The position numbers and the translations under genes are program-made. A stretch of DNA of 64,000 bases, from assembly GCA_938084685.1 (NCBI GenBank), contig CALKGE010000001.1, positions 310,001 to 374,000 of the forward strand, written 5' to 3'. The stretch is from an uncultured Pirellulaceae bacterium. Its GTDB lineage: Bacteria > Planctomycetota > Planctomycetia > Pirellulales > Pirellulaceae. Shown piece by piece: positions 40,214 through 48,967 of the stretch; positions within the stretch are counted from its first letter, which is position 1, and each line of letters starts with the position of its first letter. The notes under the pieces were generated by a model, which did no database searches, was not told the DNA's origin, and saw nothing but the letters and a program-made list of their open reading frames with translations.

Positions 40214-41611
40214 ATGATGCGGCAATTCCCCCTGGCTTTGTTTCTCGCTTCAGCAGTATTTGCTGTTTCGCTAAGTGCGGAAACAGTTGGGCAGGACGAG
40301 CCCTCGCTATTCAATCCCTACCGGGAACCTGCGCGGCCCCTTTCTCCAGAATCCCAATGGGGCGGTCGGATTCAACCATCCAGCAACATTACCACTCTGC
40401 CACCGGTCCACTCAGGCCCAACCTACTCACCGACAGTGAAGCCGTTGCCACCATATTCTCCGGCACAATTGGGTGCGAATCAGGAAACAGACCAGAGAAG
40501 GAACGTTCTTCCATCCCAGCCTTGGTCCTCGCATTCGCCAACCCCGATTTATAACGGCGCGGCTACAAATTCCAGATCTCCCTGGACTGCAAATCGTCAA
40601 TATGAACAACGACTGGCGGCAATGAACAACGATACGCGGTTCTATCAAAAAGAACGCCAGCAAAAAGAACGCCAGCAAAAACAACGCCAGGCTGCGACAC
40701 GACCAGACCTGGACTTTCAGGTTCGTAGTCTGTTCATGACCAAGGACAACTCGCCCACGCAGTCTTTGGCTCAGTCCTCACAGGGTACGATCACTACCAG
40801 AGATGCGGATCTGGATGGTATCAGTGGTTTGGAAGCAACGTTTTTTAAAGCACTGCCGGATCAAACGCGGGCAGAGCTGGTTTACTGGGGATTGTTCACC
40901 GAGGGTGATTCTGCCGGGCAACAGGGTGTCCTGTCCGGCATCCAGACGACACTTGATATCTCAGGACTCAATTACGGTAGTGTCGGTGATCCTCTCAGCG
41001 ATCAGTTTAATGGTGTAACTGACGCTTCACTCAGACGAGGATTTGAGTATCACAATCTGGAATTGAATTGGGGAGGTACGGCCAGAGGAGAACAGGTAAC
41101 CCTGCAGTATCTGGCAGGCTTTCGCTACTTCAAAGCAAGTGAAAATCTTGCTTTACAGATGGGAGATGTTTCGCTGGTTGGCAAAGATGACAATCACCTT
41201 TTCGGATTTCAGGTAGGAACACATTTTGCCTGGCAGCCTAAGGAGCGAATTGAATTTCACAGCGGTGTGAAATTCGGGATATTTGCCAATTCGATAGACC
41301 ATCAACTACGTATCCAGGGCCCCGCCGGATTTGCTTACGCTGGTACAGTTGCGTCTCCGCAGCCACTCAATCAGAATCTGGATACTAGCACTGTTGCCAC
41401 CTTAGGGCAGTTGGATCTGGGGTTTACCTACCACGTAAACGAACGGCTTCGATTGACTAGTGGATACCGAATCGTCAGTGTGACGGGCCTTTCCTTGCCG
41501 GTCAACCAGCTATCTCAGAGCCTTGCCGAGCAGACCGGTAGCCCCAGTTTGCATTCTGACGGCAGCATCCTGTTGCACGGCGCTTATGTTGGTCTGAAAT
41601 ACGATTTCTAA
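40214..41611 (+). CDS. outer-membrane beta-barrel protein (planctomycete BBP7-like)
   Basis: 465 residues from ATGATG at 40214. A signal peptide (to about residue 22) is followed by a Pro/Ser/Gln-rich low-complexity region to about 160 and then alternating amphipathic beta-strands to the end (FEYHNLELNWGG, LQYLAGFRYFKASE, LGQLDLGFTYHVNERLRLTSGYRI). The last residues YVGLKYDF end in Phe, the usual outer-membrane assembly signal. This matches the large planctomycete beta-barrel group. A three-copy 15-base repeat lies in the linker. It is 16 bases from the convergent GNAT gene. Confidence 0.82.
   Translation: MMRQFPLALFLASAVFAVSLSAETVGQDEPSLFNPYREPARPLSPESQWGGRIQPSSNITTLPPVHSGPTYSPTVKPLPPYSPAQLGANQETDQRRNVLPSQPWSSHSPTPIYNGAATNSRSPWTANRQYEQRLAAMNNDTRFYQKERQQKERQQKQRQAATRPDLDFQVRSLFMTKDNSPTQSLAQSSQGTITTRDADLDGISGLEATFFKALPDQTRAELVYWGLFTEGDSAGQQGVLSGIQTTLDISGLNYGSVGDPLSDQFNGVTDASLRRGFEYHNLELNWGGTARGEQVTLQYLAGFRYFKASENLALQMGDVSLVGKDDNHLFGFQVGTHFAWQPKERIEFHSGVKFGIFANSIDHQLRIQGPAGFAYAGTVASPQPLNQNLDTSTVATLGQLDLGFTYHVNERLRLTSGYRIVSVTGLSLPVNQLSQSLAEQTGSPSLHSDGSILLHGAYVGLKYDF
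40646..40690 (+). repeat. three tandem 15-bp repeats encoding KERQQ
   Basis: Three copies of caaaaagaacgccag, the third with one change (G to C), occur within the linker of the beta-barrel gene and give KERQQKERQQKQRQ. The near-identity suggests recent slippage or duplication. Confidence 0.9.
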
Positions 41612-41627
41612 ACGGACCCGAGTTTGT

Positions 41628-42557
41628 TTAACCAGTCTCAGGCATGAACGAGGGCATGTTTACGCCGTTATACGGTTGAAAATCTCCGTATACCTGACAG
41701 AAGTGCATCTCGCAGTTGCGAGCGCCCCAGTCATAAGCCGTACGTACAAGGGACTCGGATTCTACGGGAAGCAGGAAAACAGGAGTATTGCCGGCGTGTT
41801 GAGCTAGTTGATGAGCCAATAGAGCAATGGCAACGTTGTCAGTTGTTGCAACACCTGGTCCGATCAGATTGGTAGCCGGATGAGCACACGACCCCAGAAA
41901 CCCGACGAGGTTTTCAGATTCAGGACACGTATAAACGGACATACTCCAAAACCCGTCCTGATTTTCAATTAGATAGCGGTAGTCCTGTTCGCGAGTAATT
42001 CCAGCGATCTGATATTCAAGATCTGCCATGGCTGCGACATCATCCAGCGTGGCGGCACGCACATTGATCAGACCCTCTGGTTGGTGAGCAAATCCGGATT
42101 CCGGGATTTCCAGAAACATATCCTGATAAGCATGCCGGGGCACGAACCCCGCTTTGTTATAGAGTGAAAACGAATCAACATTGATAGCGCTTTGGGTGAG
42201 CCGCAGTGGCTTGCTGCTGGATTCAGCGTAGTCGATGATATGCTGCAAAAGGGCTTTACCAGCGCCACTGCCGAAGTGATTTGGATGGACAGTCATAATA
42301 CCCAGCGAGACATGATGTTGCCGAGGGTGATAGAAGCAGGATGCCATCAGCCTGCCGGTTTCGCGATGTTCGGCTACGATACCACAGTTTGGATCGAGCG
42401 ATTCATACACATCAAAGAAGACATTGCAGCTGGACGGGCCGCCAGTAAAGATGGGCGGACAGCCATGCGTTTGATACCAGTGATTAATCGAGATGCAGAT
42501 TAGCTCGGCGACTTCATGGCGGTCATCCGCCGTCATCGTGCGAACAGTAAAAGACAT
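41628..42557 (-). CDS. protein with two GNAT acetyltransferase-like domains
   Basis: 309 residues, with a strong GGAGG ribosome-binding site before the ATG. The first GNAT domain (about 1-150) has the acetyl-CoA loop region VHPNHFGSGAGKALLQHII. The second (about 163-300) begins INVRAATLDDVAAMADLEYQI but has a weaker CoA loop, so it may be structural. The substrate is unknown. It is 21 bases from the end of the acidic protein gene upstream and probably co-transcribed. Confidence 0.85.
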   Translation of the reverse strand: MSFTVRTMTADDRHEVAELICISINHWYQTHGCPPIFTGGPSSCNVFFDVYESLDPNCGIVAEHRETGRLMASCFYHPRQHHVSLGIMTVHPNHFGSGAGKALLQHIIDYAESSSKPLRLTQSAINVDSFSLYNKAGFVPRHAYQDMFLEIPESGFAHQPEGLINVRAATLDDVAAMADLEYQIAGITREQDYRYLIENQDGFWSMSVYTCPESENLVGFLGSCAHPATNLIGPGVATTDNVAIALLAHQLAQHAGNTPVFLLPVESESLVRTAYDWGARNCEMHFCQVYGDFQPYNGVNMPSFMPETG

Positions 42558-42578
42558 GTCGATTCCTCCGAGACTGGT

Positions 42579-43739
42579 TTAGAATGGCGCGGGATCGTCC
42601 TCAGGGTCTGCTTCCACCCCGGCAGGTTCTCCCATATCCTCGGCCGAGACCATCGTTGGTTCGCTTGGCAATTCAATCATCTGAATCAACGCATAGAGAT
42701 GACCGGTCACCTGAGCGGCTTCTACTTCCTGCCAGCCAGTAGCTTTGTGCCGCAGAATTGCAATTTTGAACTCATCCAAAGCATTCTGCAAATCTGACGG
42801 AAGCTCATTGAGGTTTTCAAAGGGACGAATGGCATCGCCTGGTAGAGCAGTGACCGCGCTTTCCAGCTCACGAGGAGCCGCTTCGATCCTGTCGTTGACC
42901 GCAGCGCCATAGGCGTCAGAGTCACCAAAGTCGGGGCCTATTGCATAATCAGGCCCGGCCGAGGCTTCGTCATAAGATCCGCGAATTGTATTATCGCCAG
43001 GCGCATAATCGTTTTTGATCGGAGTTTCGTCCGCTGGCAGCGTCATGACGTCTTCATCCAGCTCAGCATAGATGACATCCTTGTCATCCGGCTTTTCGCC
43101 GGGTGCTCCTCCCATCGCTTCCCAGCGCTGTTCCCGCATGAAAGAGACGGACCAATTGTTTTGAAGAGCACCTTCCAGCCACATTTCGGCATCTGACCAA
43201 TCGATGGCTGCCTGAAAGTGGGTCCAGGACAAATGGTCAAACTCCTGATAACTATCGCCAAAGCGTTGATACACTCGCCGTAAGCGACCGACGTGCTGAC
43301 CTGTGACTGTGCCATTGAAGTGTCTGGCCCAGGCTTCATCCGAGTATTGCTGGACAGGAGCACCAGCTTCAATCAAAGCAGCTCGCCATTGATGAATGAT
43401 CTCCCCCTTTTGCCAGTTGGTGTGGCTGACCAGCGTTTCCCATTGGTGGATAAAGGGTTCCGAGGTTGAGTGGAGAAGTTCTGAATCGAACTCATCCTCT
43501 TCTTCCAGCACGGCAGTATCGACAGAAGAGACTTCTTCAACCGATGCTGCAAGAATCTCTTCCGAGTTCATCGGATCATCGTCACTGATGGTATTTTCTG
43601 ATTCCGTCTGAAACAGGGCATCAGATTCCTGCTCAGACACCTCAGGGTTCTCGCTCTGAAAATCAGTGTGTCCAGGTTCAGCGGCATCACTATTTAACTC
43701 GTTTTGCTCGCCATCATTAAACAAATCGCCTTGCATCAT
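42579..43739 (-). CDS. acidic hypothetical protein with helix-turn-helix-like core
   Basis: 386 residues. Residues 1-90 and 210-300 are strongly acidic and likely disordered. Between them (about 95-210) is a folded Trp-rich region with VTGQHVGRLRRVYQRF and LSWTHFQAAIDWSDAEMWL...NNWSVSFMREQRWE. The pattern LSW-x-HF...A...WSV-x-x-x-R resembles the helix-turn-helix of DUF1016-N and ParB-type proteins, so DNA binding is plausible but unproven. AGGAAG precedes the double ATG. I do not recognise the full-length family. Confidence 0.72.
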   Translation of the reverse strand: MMQGDLFNDGEQNELNSDAAEPGHTDFQSENPEVSEQESDALFQTESENTISDDDPMNSEEILAASVEEVSSVDTAVLEEEDEFDSELLHSTSEPFIHQWETLVSHTNWQKGEIIHQWRAALIEAGAPVQQYSDEAWARHFNGTVTGQHVGRLRRVYQRFGDSYQEFDHLSWTHFQAAIDWSDAEMWLEGALQNNWSVSFMREQRWEAMGGAPGEKPDDKDVIYAELDEDVMTLPADETPIKNDYAPGDNTIRGSYDEASAGPDYAIGPDFGDSDAYGAAVNDRIEAAPRELESAVTALPGDAIRPFENLNELPSDLQNALDEFKIAILRHKATGWQEVEAAQVTGHLYALIQMIELPSEPTMVSAEDMGEPAGVEADPEDDPAPF

Positions 43740-43972
43740 GCGTCTATCTTCCTGAATCGCTAATGTTTAACCGGGGTGATGGTTTGTTCTGAGAAAAGAT
43801 AAGCTAACAGGTGCAGTTAAAAGTAAAAGTAAACCGCGATCATCAACGACGAAAACCTGTAAATACAGGTTTATTCCCGTATGTAGTCGCGGAACCTGCT
43901 GTGGGGAAAACTTGTCGACAATCGGGAACTGACAGGATTGGCTATGTAGAGAGAGCGAAATCCGGAGGGTTG
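43740..43972. promoter_or_regulatory. upstream region of the acidic protein gene with a 20-bp dyad
   Basis: 233 bases between the anti-sigma gene and the acidic protein gene, both on the minus strand. It contains AAACCTGTA-AA-TACAGGTTT (43853-43872), a 9-bp perfect inverted repeat with a two-base centre and no T-run, so it looks like an operator rather than a terminator. It lies about 114 bases before the downstream ATG. Confidence 0.45.
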
Positions 43973-45103
43973 TCAGTCTTCCTGCTGCTCGGCGGGCTCT
44001 TTGGCAGGCTCGATGGTGATCAGAAACAGGACTCGTAGTTTGTCTGCCATCTTTCTTTTGAGCAGATCGGTGTAACGATCCTTGGCTTCTACGTATTCAT
44101 TTCGTTTGTCGTCGTTATCGGCGAAATATTGTTTCGCTTGCAGCTTTCCCAGCAGAGAGACGAGCTCATCGGGTGTTTGATTGACAGCAAAAGTGACATC
44201 CGGCCGGCTCTTTGCTTGTTTTTCCTGAAGCGGGACCGACGGTGCAACGTTGTCGAGGGATTTTGGTTGGATAGTGGCACTTTCGAGGTCGTCGCTGTTT
44301 TTTTCGGGGGCGTCAGCGACAACAGGCGGATCGAGGATATCGAACAACCTGGACAATTCGTTTCGAGAGACAGAAATGTTAAATACCTGGTCTGCTTCCA
44401 ATCGCGAACGTTCCACAAGTTTGGCTTGATTTGGATCCGCATTGAACCGTGATTGCGCCGCCAGTCCTCCTTGCACGGCCGCTCGCTGATGAGCACTGTT
44501 GGCGGCCCGGGGAGGGGCACCCAATGCTGGACTGTTTTCGGGAGCACTTCGATGCAACGCTGAACTCAGGGTTTCCGCTTCCAGAACTTCCGCATTGTTC
44601 ACGCCTCCAAAACCTCCGGCCATCCCTTCCGGGGCTTCCGCGGCTTCAACAGCACCATCGGCCAAGTCCGATTCTGCACTAAACAGTTCGGGTTGAAAAT
44701 TGGTATGGGGTTCAGGTGAAAGCCCGGAAGAATCCTCGGCCAAAGCGAGCTGTTCTTCTTTCGTGTCACGTGGCAGCTTCAGTAGCGTAATCATGACAAG
44801 CAGGCAGGCTGCCAGACTGGCGCAGGCGGTGAACCAGATTTTTCGGTGGTTAGTTCCCGCAGGCCTTTTAACTTCAGGTTGAGGTGTCCGAGCTTGTCCG
44901 ACTGCCTGCTGGAGTACATCTTCCAGATCGTGAGCATGGTAAACCGGCAGCAGGTCAAAACCTTCGCGTAATAGTTCGAGTTCGTCCTTGAGCTTTTGAA
45001 GATTGGGATCGCGCGCAAGTGCAGCTTCCACAAGTTCTCGTTCTTCCGTCGAGACTTCGTGGTCGAGGTAGGCGCTGATCAGTTCTTCGTTAATCTTACT
45101 CAT
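43973..45103 (-). CDS. membrane anti-sigma factor partner of the ECF sigma
   Basis: 376 residues. An N-terminal cytoplasmic anti-sigma-like helical domain (ELISAYLDHEVSTEERELVEAAL) is followed by one TM at about 89-110 and a 260-residue, partly low-complexity extracytoplasmic region. The zinc-binding HxxxCxxC motif of ZAS anti-sigma factors is absent. Its ATG overlaps the stop of the sigma gene by 4 bases, the classic sigma/anti-sigma layout. The signal sensed is unknown. Confidence 0.85.
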   Translation of the reverse strand: MSKINEELISAYLDHEVSTEERELVEAALARDPNLQKLKDELELLREGFDLLPVYHAHDLEDVLQQAVGQARTPQPEVKRPAGTNHRKIWFTACASLAACLLVMITLLKLPRDTKEEQLALAEDSSGLSPEPHTNFQPELFSAESDLADGAVEAAEAPEGMAGGFGGVNNAEVLEAETLSSALHRSAPENSPALGAPPRAANSAHQRAAVQGGLAAQSRFNADPNQAKLVERSRLEADQVFNISVSRNELSRLFDILDPPVVADAPEKNSDDLESATIQPKSLDNVAPSVPLQEKQAKSRPDVTFAVNQTPDELVSLLGKLQAKQYFADNDDKRNEYVEAKDRYTDLLKRKMADKLRVLFLITIEPAKEPAEQQED

Positions 45104-45708
45104 GACATTGGTGAGTTTTGTTTGAACAGTTTGAACAGGGGAATCAATTTTTCCCGCAGCTGAAGTCGACCTCGGTGTATTCGGCTGCGTACAGTTCCCT
45201 GACTAATGTCTAAAATATCTCCGATCGTTTTATAATCGCATCCTTCGATTTCTCGCAGGATAATGACTGCTCGAAATTCGTCAGGCAATTCGCCAATGGC
45301 AGCATGCAGCAACTCGGCCCGTTCAGCCCGTAAGCTCGCTGCATCCACAGGGTCGACGGTGGAGACAGGTTCTTCTCCTAACGCGCTTTTTTGACTGTCC
45401 ATGGAGATCATAGGATGCTCACGTCGGCGGTGGCTAAAGGCCAAATTGACGGCGATGCGATACAGCCAGGTGTAGAAGGAACTCCTACCCTGATAGGTTT
45501 CCAGCTTGACATAAGCCTGGATCAAGGCGTCCTGTAACACATCTTCTGCAGCTTCCGCATTTCTCAGGATATGAACCAGAGTGTTGAACAAACGATCTCC
45601 GTACGGGGAGATTAGCTGTTCAAATGCTTCGCTTGATCCGGCCAGGATACTTCGAATTAGCTCTTGTTCGTTTTGAGACACGGCCACTGTGAATATTTGG
45701 ATGTCCAA
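45100..45708 (-). CDS. ECF-type RNA polymerase sigma factor
   Basis: 202 residues. Sigma region 2 (FEQLISPYGDRLFNTLVHILRNAEAAEDVLQDALIQAY ... FYTWLYRIAVNLA) is joined by a linker to region 4 (LPDEFRAVIILREIEGCDYKTIGDILDISQGTVRSRIHRGRLQLRE). It has the two-domain ECF architecture and is coupled to a membrane anti-sigma gene. It most resembles RpoE-like ECF sigma factors. The regulon is not visible. Confidence 0.95.
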   Translation of the reverse strand: MDIQIFTVAVSQNEQELIRSILAGSSEAFEQLISPYGDRLFNTLVHILRNAEAAEDVLQDALIQAYVKLETYQGRSSFYTWLYRIAVNLAFSHRRREHPMISMDSQKSALGEEPVSTVDPVDAASLRAERAELLHAAIGELPDEFRAVIILREIEGCDYKTIGDILDISQGTVRSRIHRGRLQLREKLIPLFKLFKQNSPMS

Positions 45709-45807
45709 AGGAGTGGAAAAGTTCCCGAAAAAGGAAAAAATCGGGTCCTCTGGCTTATACGGGCCGGAGTACTTACCATCTTTGTCAGTGACTGGAAAGA
45801 AGTCAAA

Positions 45808-47163
45808 TCAAGTGTCGGATGTTGCTGCGAGTTCTTTCGGCCGTTGTGAAGGATAAGCTAAGGGCTGTCCCCTCACATGGGTGAATGTCCAGAGAGCAAT
45901 CCCGAAAAGGATTGTCAAAATACTGAATAACTGGGAAATAGTTAATCCGGTTCCCAGTTGTCCAAGTTCATCAGAGCGTACCCATTCCAGCAGGAAGCGG
46001 GTGATTGGATACAGTATAAAAATCAGCGCCAGGATTTGGCCGTCACGTTTCCGGTAGGGAAAGTAGGCCCACAGCAGCAGACAGAGCAGGCCTCCGTTGA
46101 TACTGCTGTAGATCTGAGCCGGATAGACTCGCAGAGAACGAGCCGGCATTTCTCCGACAGTCAATTGGTCAACGACACTCCCATTGGCTTCCAGCAAAAA
46201 CGCGGTCTCTCCCAGGAGCTGTTTTTCAAAATACTCACTAAACGCACCATCGAGCAGCCGCATATTGATGGTGATCGGCGAGCCGTTTCGCAGGCCACTC
46301 TGTTCTCCAATGGAATCTGGTTGGACGGAGGTGATCACGCCGTTCCAGCGATAGCCGTTTCGGTATTCAAAATCCGCTGTAATACCTCTGGTCAATAATG
46401 GCTTTTCGAATAGCAAGCCCTGGTCCAGATGTTGCATGTAGGGTGGACTGCCTCCCGGGAACTGGACTCCCCAAAGATCGTCCGTGCTCAATCCGCCGAA
46501 ACAGCAGCCATTCATGAAGCACCCCAGCCGCCCGAAAAACATACCCAGGGCCAGTGATGGAACGATCAGGTCCAGTGTAGCCAGTTTTGGTAGTTTTCTG
46601 CGAATCAGGAAAATGGAGCAGCCGATCAATCCTCCTACAAAGGCACCGTAGACGACCAGACCACCTTCAGTGAACTTCAATATTTTCAGCAGGGTGTCGC
46701 TCCATGCAACCACTCCCTTGCTATCGGTAACAGCAAATTCAGCCCATTTCTGCATGACGTACCAGAGGCGGCCCCCGAGTACACCTCCGACGAACAAAAA
46801 CAGAGTCATGGTGAACACCACATCCGGGTGGACACCCTGGCGTCTGGCCTGAATGGACGCCAGCAGGATTCCACTGGAGACACCCAGCAACACGAAGAAC
46901 CCGTATCCGCGAATCTGGATGCCGGTAGGGCCTTCGGAATCGGTCGGTTCGACGAAGGGCACCACCACAGCAATGATCAGTCCAATGGCTATGATTGGTA
47001 TCAGCGGGTGTCCCACGCCTTCCTGCTTGCGGGAAGCAGACTGCATGTAGTACCGCGTGAGCCAGACGCCGCCGAAAATGCACCAGCATATCAGGGCCCA
47101 GCCGAAACCAAACAGGGGCAGACCAGCAAATTCGTGTGGAATGTGGATTAAAGTCTGTTGCAT
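45808..47163 (-). CDS. lgt: prolipoprotein diacylglyceryl transferase with PDZ-like insert
   Basis: 451 residues, against roughly 260-300 for most Lgt. The membrane core has IRGYGFFVLLG (about 84-94), the Lgt signature GRLGCFMNGCCFGG at 211-224, YPAQIYSSING at 347-357 and ITRFLLEWVRSDE at 387-399, keeping the key arginines. Residues of about 240-345 are an extra hydrophilic insert containing GVITSVQPDSIGEQSGLRNGSPI, which reads like a PDZ ligand-binding loop. It transfers diacylglycerol to lipobox cysteines. It is the third gene of folK-panC-lgt, 23 bases after panC. Confidence 0.92.
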   Translation of the reverse strand: MQQTLIHIPHEFAGLPLFGFGWALICWCIFGGVWLTRYYMQSASRKQEGVGHPLIPIIAIGLIIAVVVPFVEPTDSEGPTGIQIRGYGFFVLLGVSSGILLASIQARRQGVHPDVVFTMTLFLFVGGVLGGRLWYVMQKWAEFAVTDSKGVVAWSDTLLKILKFTEGGLVVYGAFVGGLIGCSIFLIRRKLPKLATLDLIVPSLALGMFFGRLGCFMNGCCFGGLSTDDLWGVQFPGGSPPYMQHLDQGLLFEKPLLTRGITADFEYRNGYRWNGVITSVQPDSIGEQSGLRNGSPITINMRLLDGAFSEYFEKQLLGETAFLLEANGSVVDQLTVGEMPARSLRVYPAQIYSSINGGLLCLLLWAYFPYRKRDGQILALIFILYPITRFLLEWVRSDELGQLGTGLTISQLFSILTILFGIALWTFTHVRGQPLAYPSQRPKELAATSDT

Positions 47164-47186
47164 ACCAGGACACTGATCCGGCAGAT

Positions 47187-48038
47187 TTATTGAGCTAAAA
47201 GGACGTTGTCGATAAGCCGGGTAGCTCCAATACGGACAGCTCCGATGGCGATGGTGTTTTCATCAACTCGCTGCACCGGTTCCAGGCTTCGTTTATCAAC
47301 TAGTGCAACATAATCTATCTGGTCAATTGACGCATCAGCAAGTATTTGCGAGGCAGCCTTTAAAAGGGATGCGGCCTCCAAATTGCCACTGCCAGCAAGA
47401 TCTCTGATATGAAAAAGTGCTCGGGACAGCCCTGCCGCCTGCTGGCGCTGGACGGTGGAAAGATAGCTATTTCGGCTACTTAGCGCCAGTCCGTCTTCGT
47501 CACGAACAATTGGGCAGACCACCATGTCAATCGGGAGATGAAAGTCCTCTATCATCTGTTGAATGACTCGTGTTTGCTGATAATCTTTTTGACCAAAATA
47601 GGCTACGTCGGCTGGAATCAGCTGGAACAATTTGAGCACGATCGTGGCGACACCTTCGAAGTGACCGGGGCGGAGCGCACCTTCCAGGGGTTTGGCGACG
47701 TCCGCGGGCATCACGCTGGTACTTGCGCCGGGTGGATACATGGTGTCCACGTCAGGAGCAAAGACCGCATGGACATCAAACTGGCTCAGCAAATCAGTAT
47801 CCTGTTGCAGATCTCTGGGGTACTTGTCGAGGTCTTCTCCTGGCCCGAACTGGGTTGGATTCACGAAAATGGTGACGATGGTGAAATCCGTTTCCTCGGT
47901 ACAGCGGTGGACAAGGCTGAGGTGCCCGTCGTGAAGAGCTCCCATGGTGGGCACAAGTCCAACACGTTTGCCTTCCCGCTTTTGTTTTTCGACGAGAGCG
48001 AGCATTTGTTCGGGGTCAGAAAGGATAGCTGGGCGCAT
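47187..48038 (-). CDS. panC: pantothenate synthetase
   Basis: 283 residues, standard length. VPTMGALHDGHLSLV carries the ATP-binding GALHxGH motif (HIGH class), and YFGQKDYQQ and SSRNSYLS are conserved active-site segments. It condenses pantoate with beta-alanine. It lies 23 bases after folK and 23 before lgt, consistent with one transcript. Confidence 0.97.
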   Translation of the reverse strand: MRPAILSDPEQMLALVEKQKREGKRVGLVPTMGALHDGHLSLVHRCTEETDFTIVTIFVNPTQFGPGEDLDKYPRDLQQDTDLLSQFDVHAVFAPDVDTMYPPGASTSVMPADVAKPLEGALRPGHFEGVATIVLKLFQLIPADVAYFGQKDYQQTRVIQQMIEDFHLPIDMVVCPIVRDEDGLALSSRNSYLSTVQRQQAAGLSRALFHIRDLAGSGNLEAASLLKAASQILADASIDQIDYVALVDKRSLEPVQRVDENTIAIGAVRIGATRLIDNVLLAQ

Positions 48039-48061
48039 GTGAAAGATACGATTGTTAGTTG

Positions 48062-48967
48062 TTACCGATGACAGGTTGCCAGTGCAGACAGTTCCTGGGC
48101 GAGTACTTCATGGTTGAAGTTATCCAGAAAAAGCCACGGAGTGATGATGCGATCCGGCATCATTTTTGTCACCAGTTGATGTCGGGATTCATTATGAATA
48201 TTGTCTGTCAGAATTACGAGTAGTCTGGGTGGGAGGAGATCCTGTTCGAACCGTTGGACCTCAGGCAGCAATCCGGGATGTTCGATCAAACATTGACGAG
48301 GTGCAAAATTGCAGAGGACAAACTGGTCGCTGGTACTCTGCAGCTGCAACGCATCATAGTTTGTCTGGAGTGTGGCGACATTATGAGCGACCGGCAGGGA
48401 GTCAGCGACGAGCACAGATTTTTCGCGAGTTAGTTTCCGTAGCGCATCTTGTGGAGATTCTCCTGCATGTGTCATGACGATGGCATAATTCCCAGCGGTA
48501 TCCAGGTGATCAAGGTGGTGCTGGTAGCTCCATCCAGTTTCAGAATGAATGTCCTGCGGCACCAGATCACAGACTGGCTCGAGCACAAACCGTCGGAGAG
48601 TCATGCGAGGATGAGGGATGGTAAGATCCGGAGAACTGATCACCAGTTGGCCAAACGTAAGGATGTCGATGTCGAGCGTTCGCGCATCCCACCGCGCATG
48701 CCGCTCGCGACCATGTTCCTGTTCAATCAGATGGACGGCGCGGAGTAACTGATAGGGGTCGAGCGTCGTAGTAATTTCGACCGCGGCGTTGAGAAAGGGA
48801 TCCTGGCCAGCGGGTCCACCTACCGGTTTGGACGAGCGAAAATGACTTGGTCGAACGGAAAGAATTCCAGAAGTTTGCTGGATCCTGGTCACGGCATGCT
48901 CCAGATTTTTCTGGCGGTCGCCGAGATTAGATCCCAGCGAAAGCAAACTTTTTTGGAGCTTGGCCAT
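48062..48967 (-). CDS. folK: FolK (HPPK) fused to an unknown C-terminal domain
   Basis: 301 residues from the ATG at 48967; a longer in-frame reading to 49033 has no family support. Residues 1-160 are a full HPPK: LLSLGSNLGDRQKNLEHA, GPAGQDPFLNAAVEI, RWDARTLDIDIL and PHPRMTLRRFVLEPV. It pyrophosphorylates hydroxymethyldihydropterin in folate synthesis. About 140 further residues have no HPPK counterpart, lack a P-loop and are unassigned; LLVILTDNIHNE...RIITPWLFLD faintly recalls the C-terminal part of deoxynucleoside kinases. It leads the panC-lgt transcript. Confidence 0.9.
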   Translation of the reverse strand: MAKLQKSLLSLGSNLGDRQKNLEHAVTRIQQTSGILSVRPSHFRSSKPVGGPAGQDPFLNAAVEITTTLDPYQLLRAVHLIEQEHGRERHARWDARTLDIDILTFGQLVISSPDLTIPHPRMTLRRFVLEPVCDLVPQDIHSETGWSYQHHLDHLDTAGNYAIVMTHAGESPQDALRKLTREKSVLVADSLPVAHNVATLQTNYDALQLQSTSDQFVLCNFAPRQCLIEHPGLLPEVQRFEQDLLPPRLLVILTDNIHNESRHQLVTKMMPDRIITPWLFLDNFNHEVLAQELSALATCHR

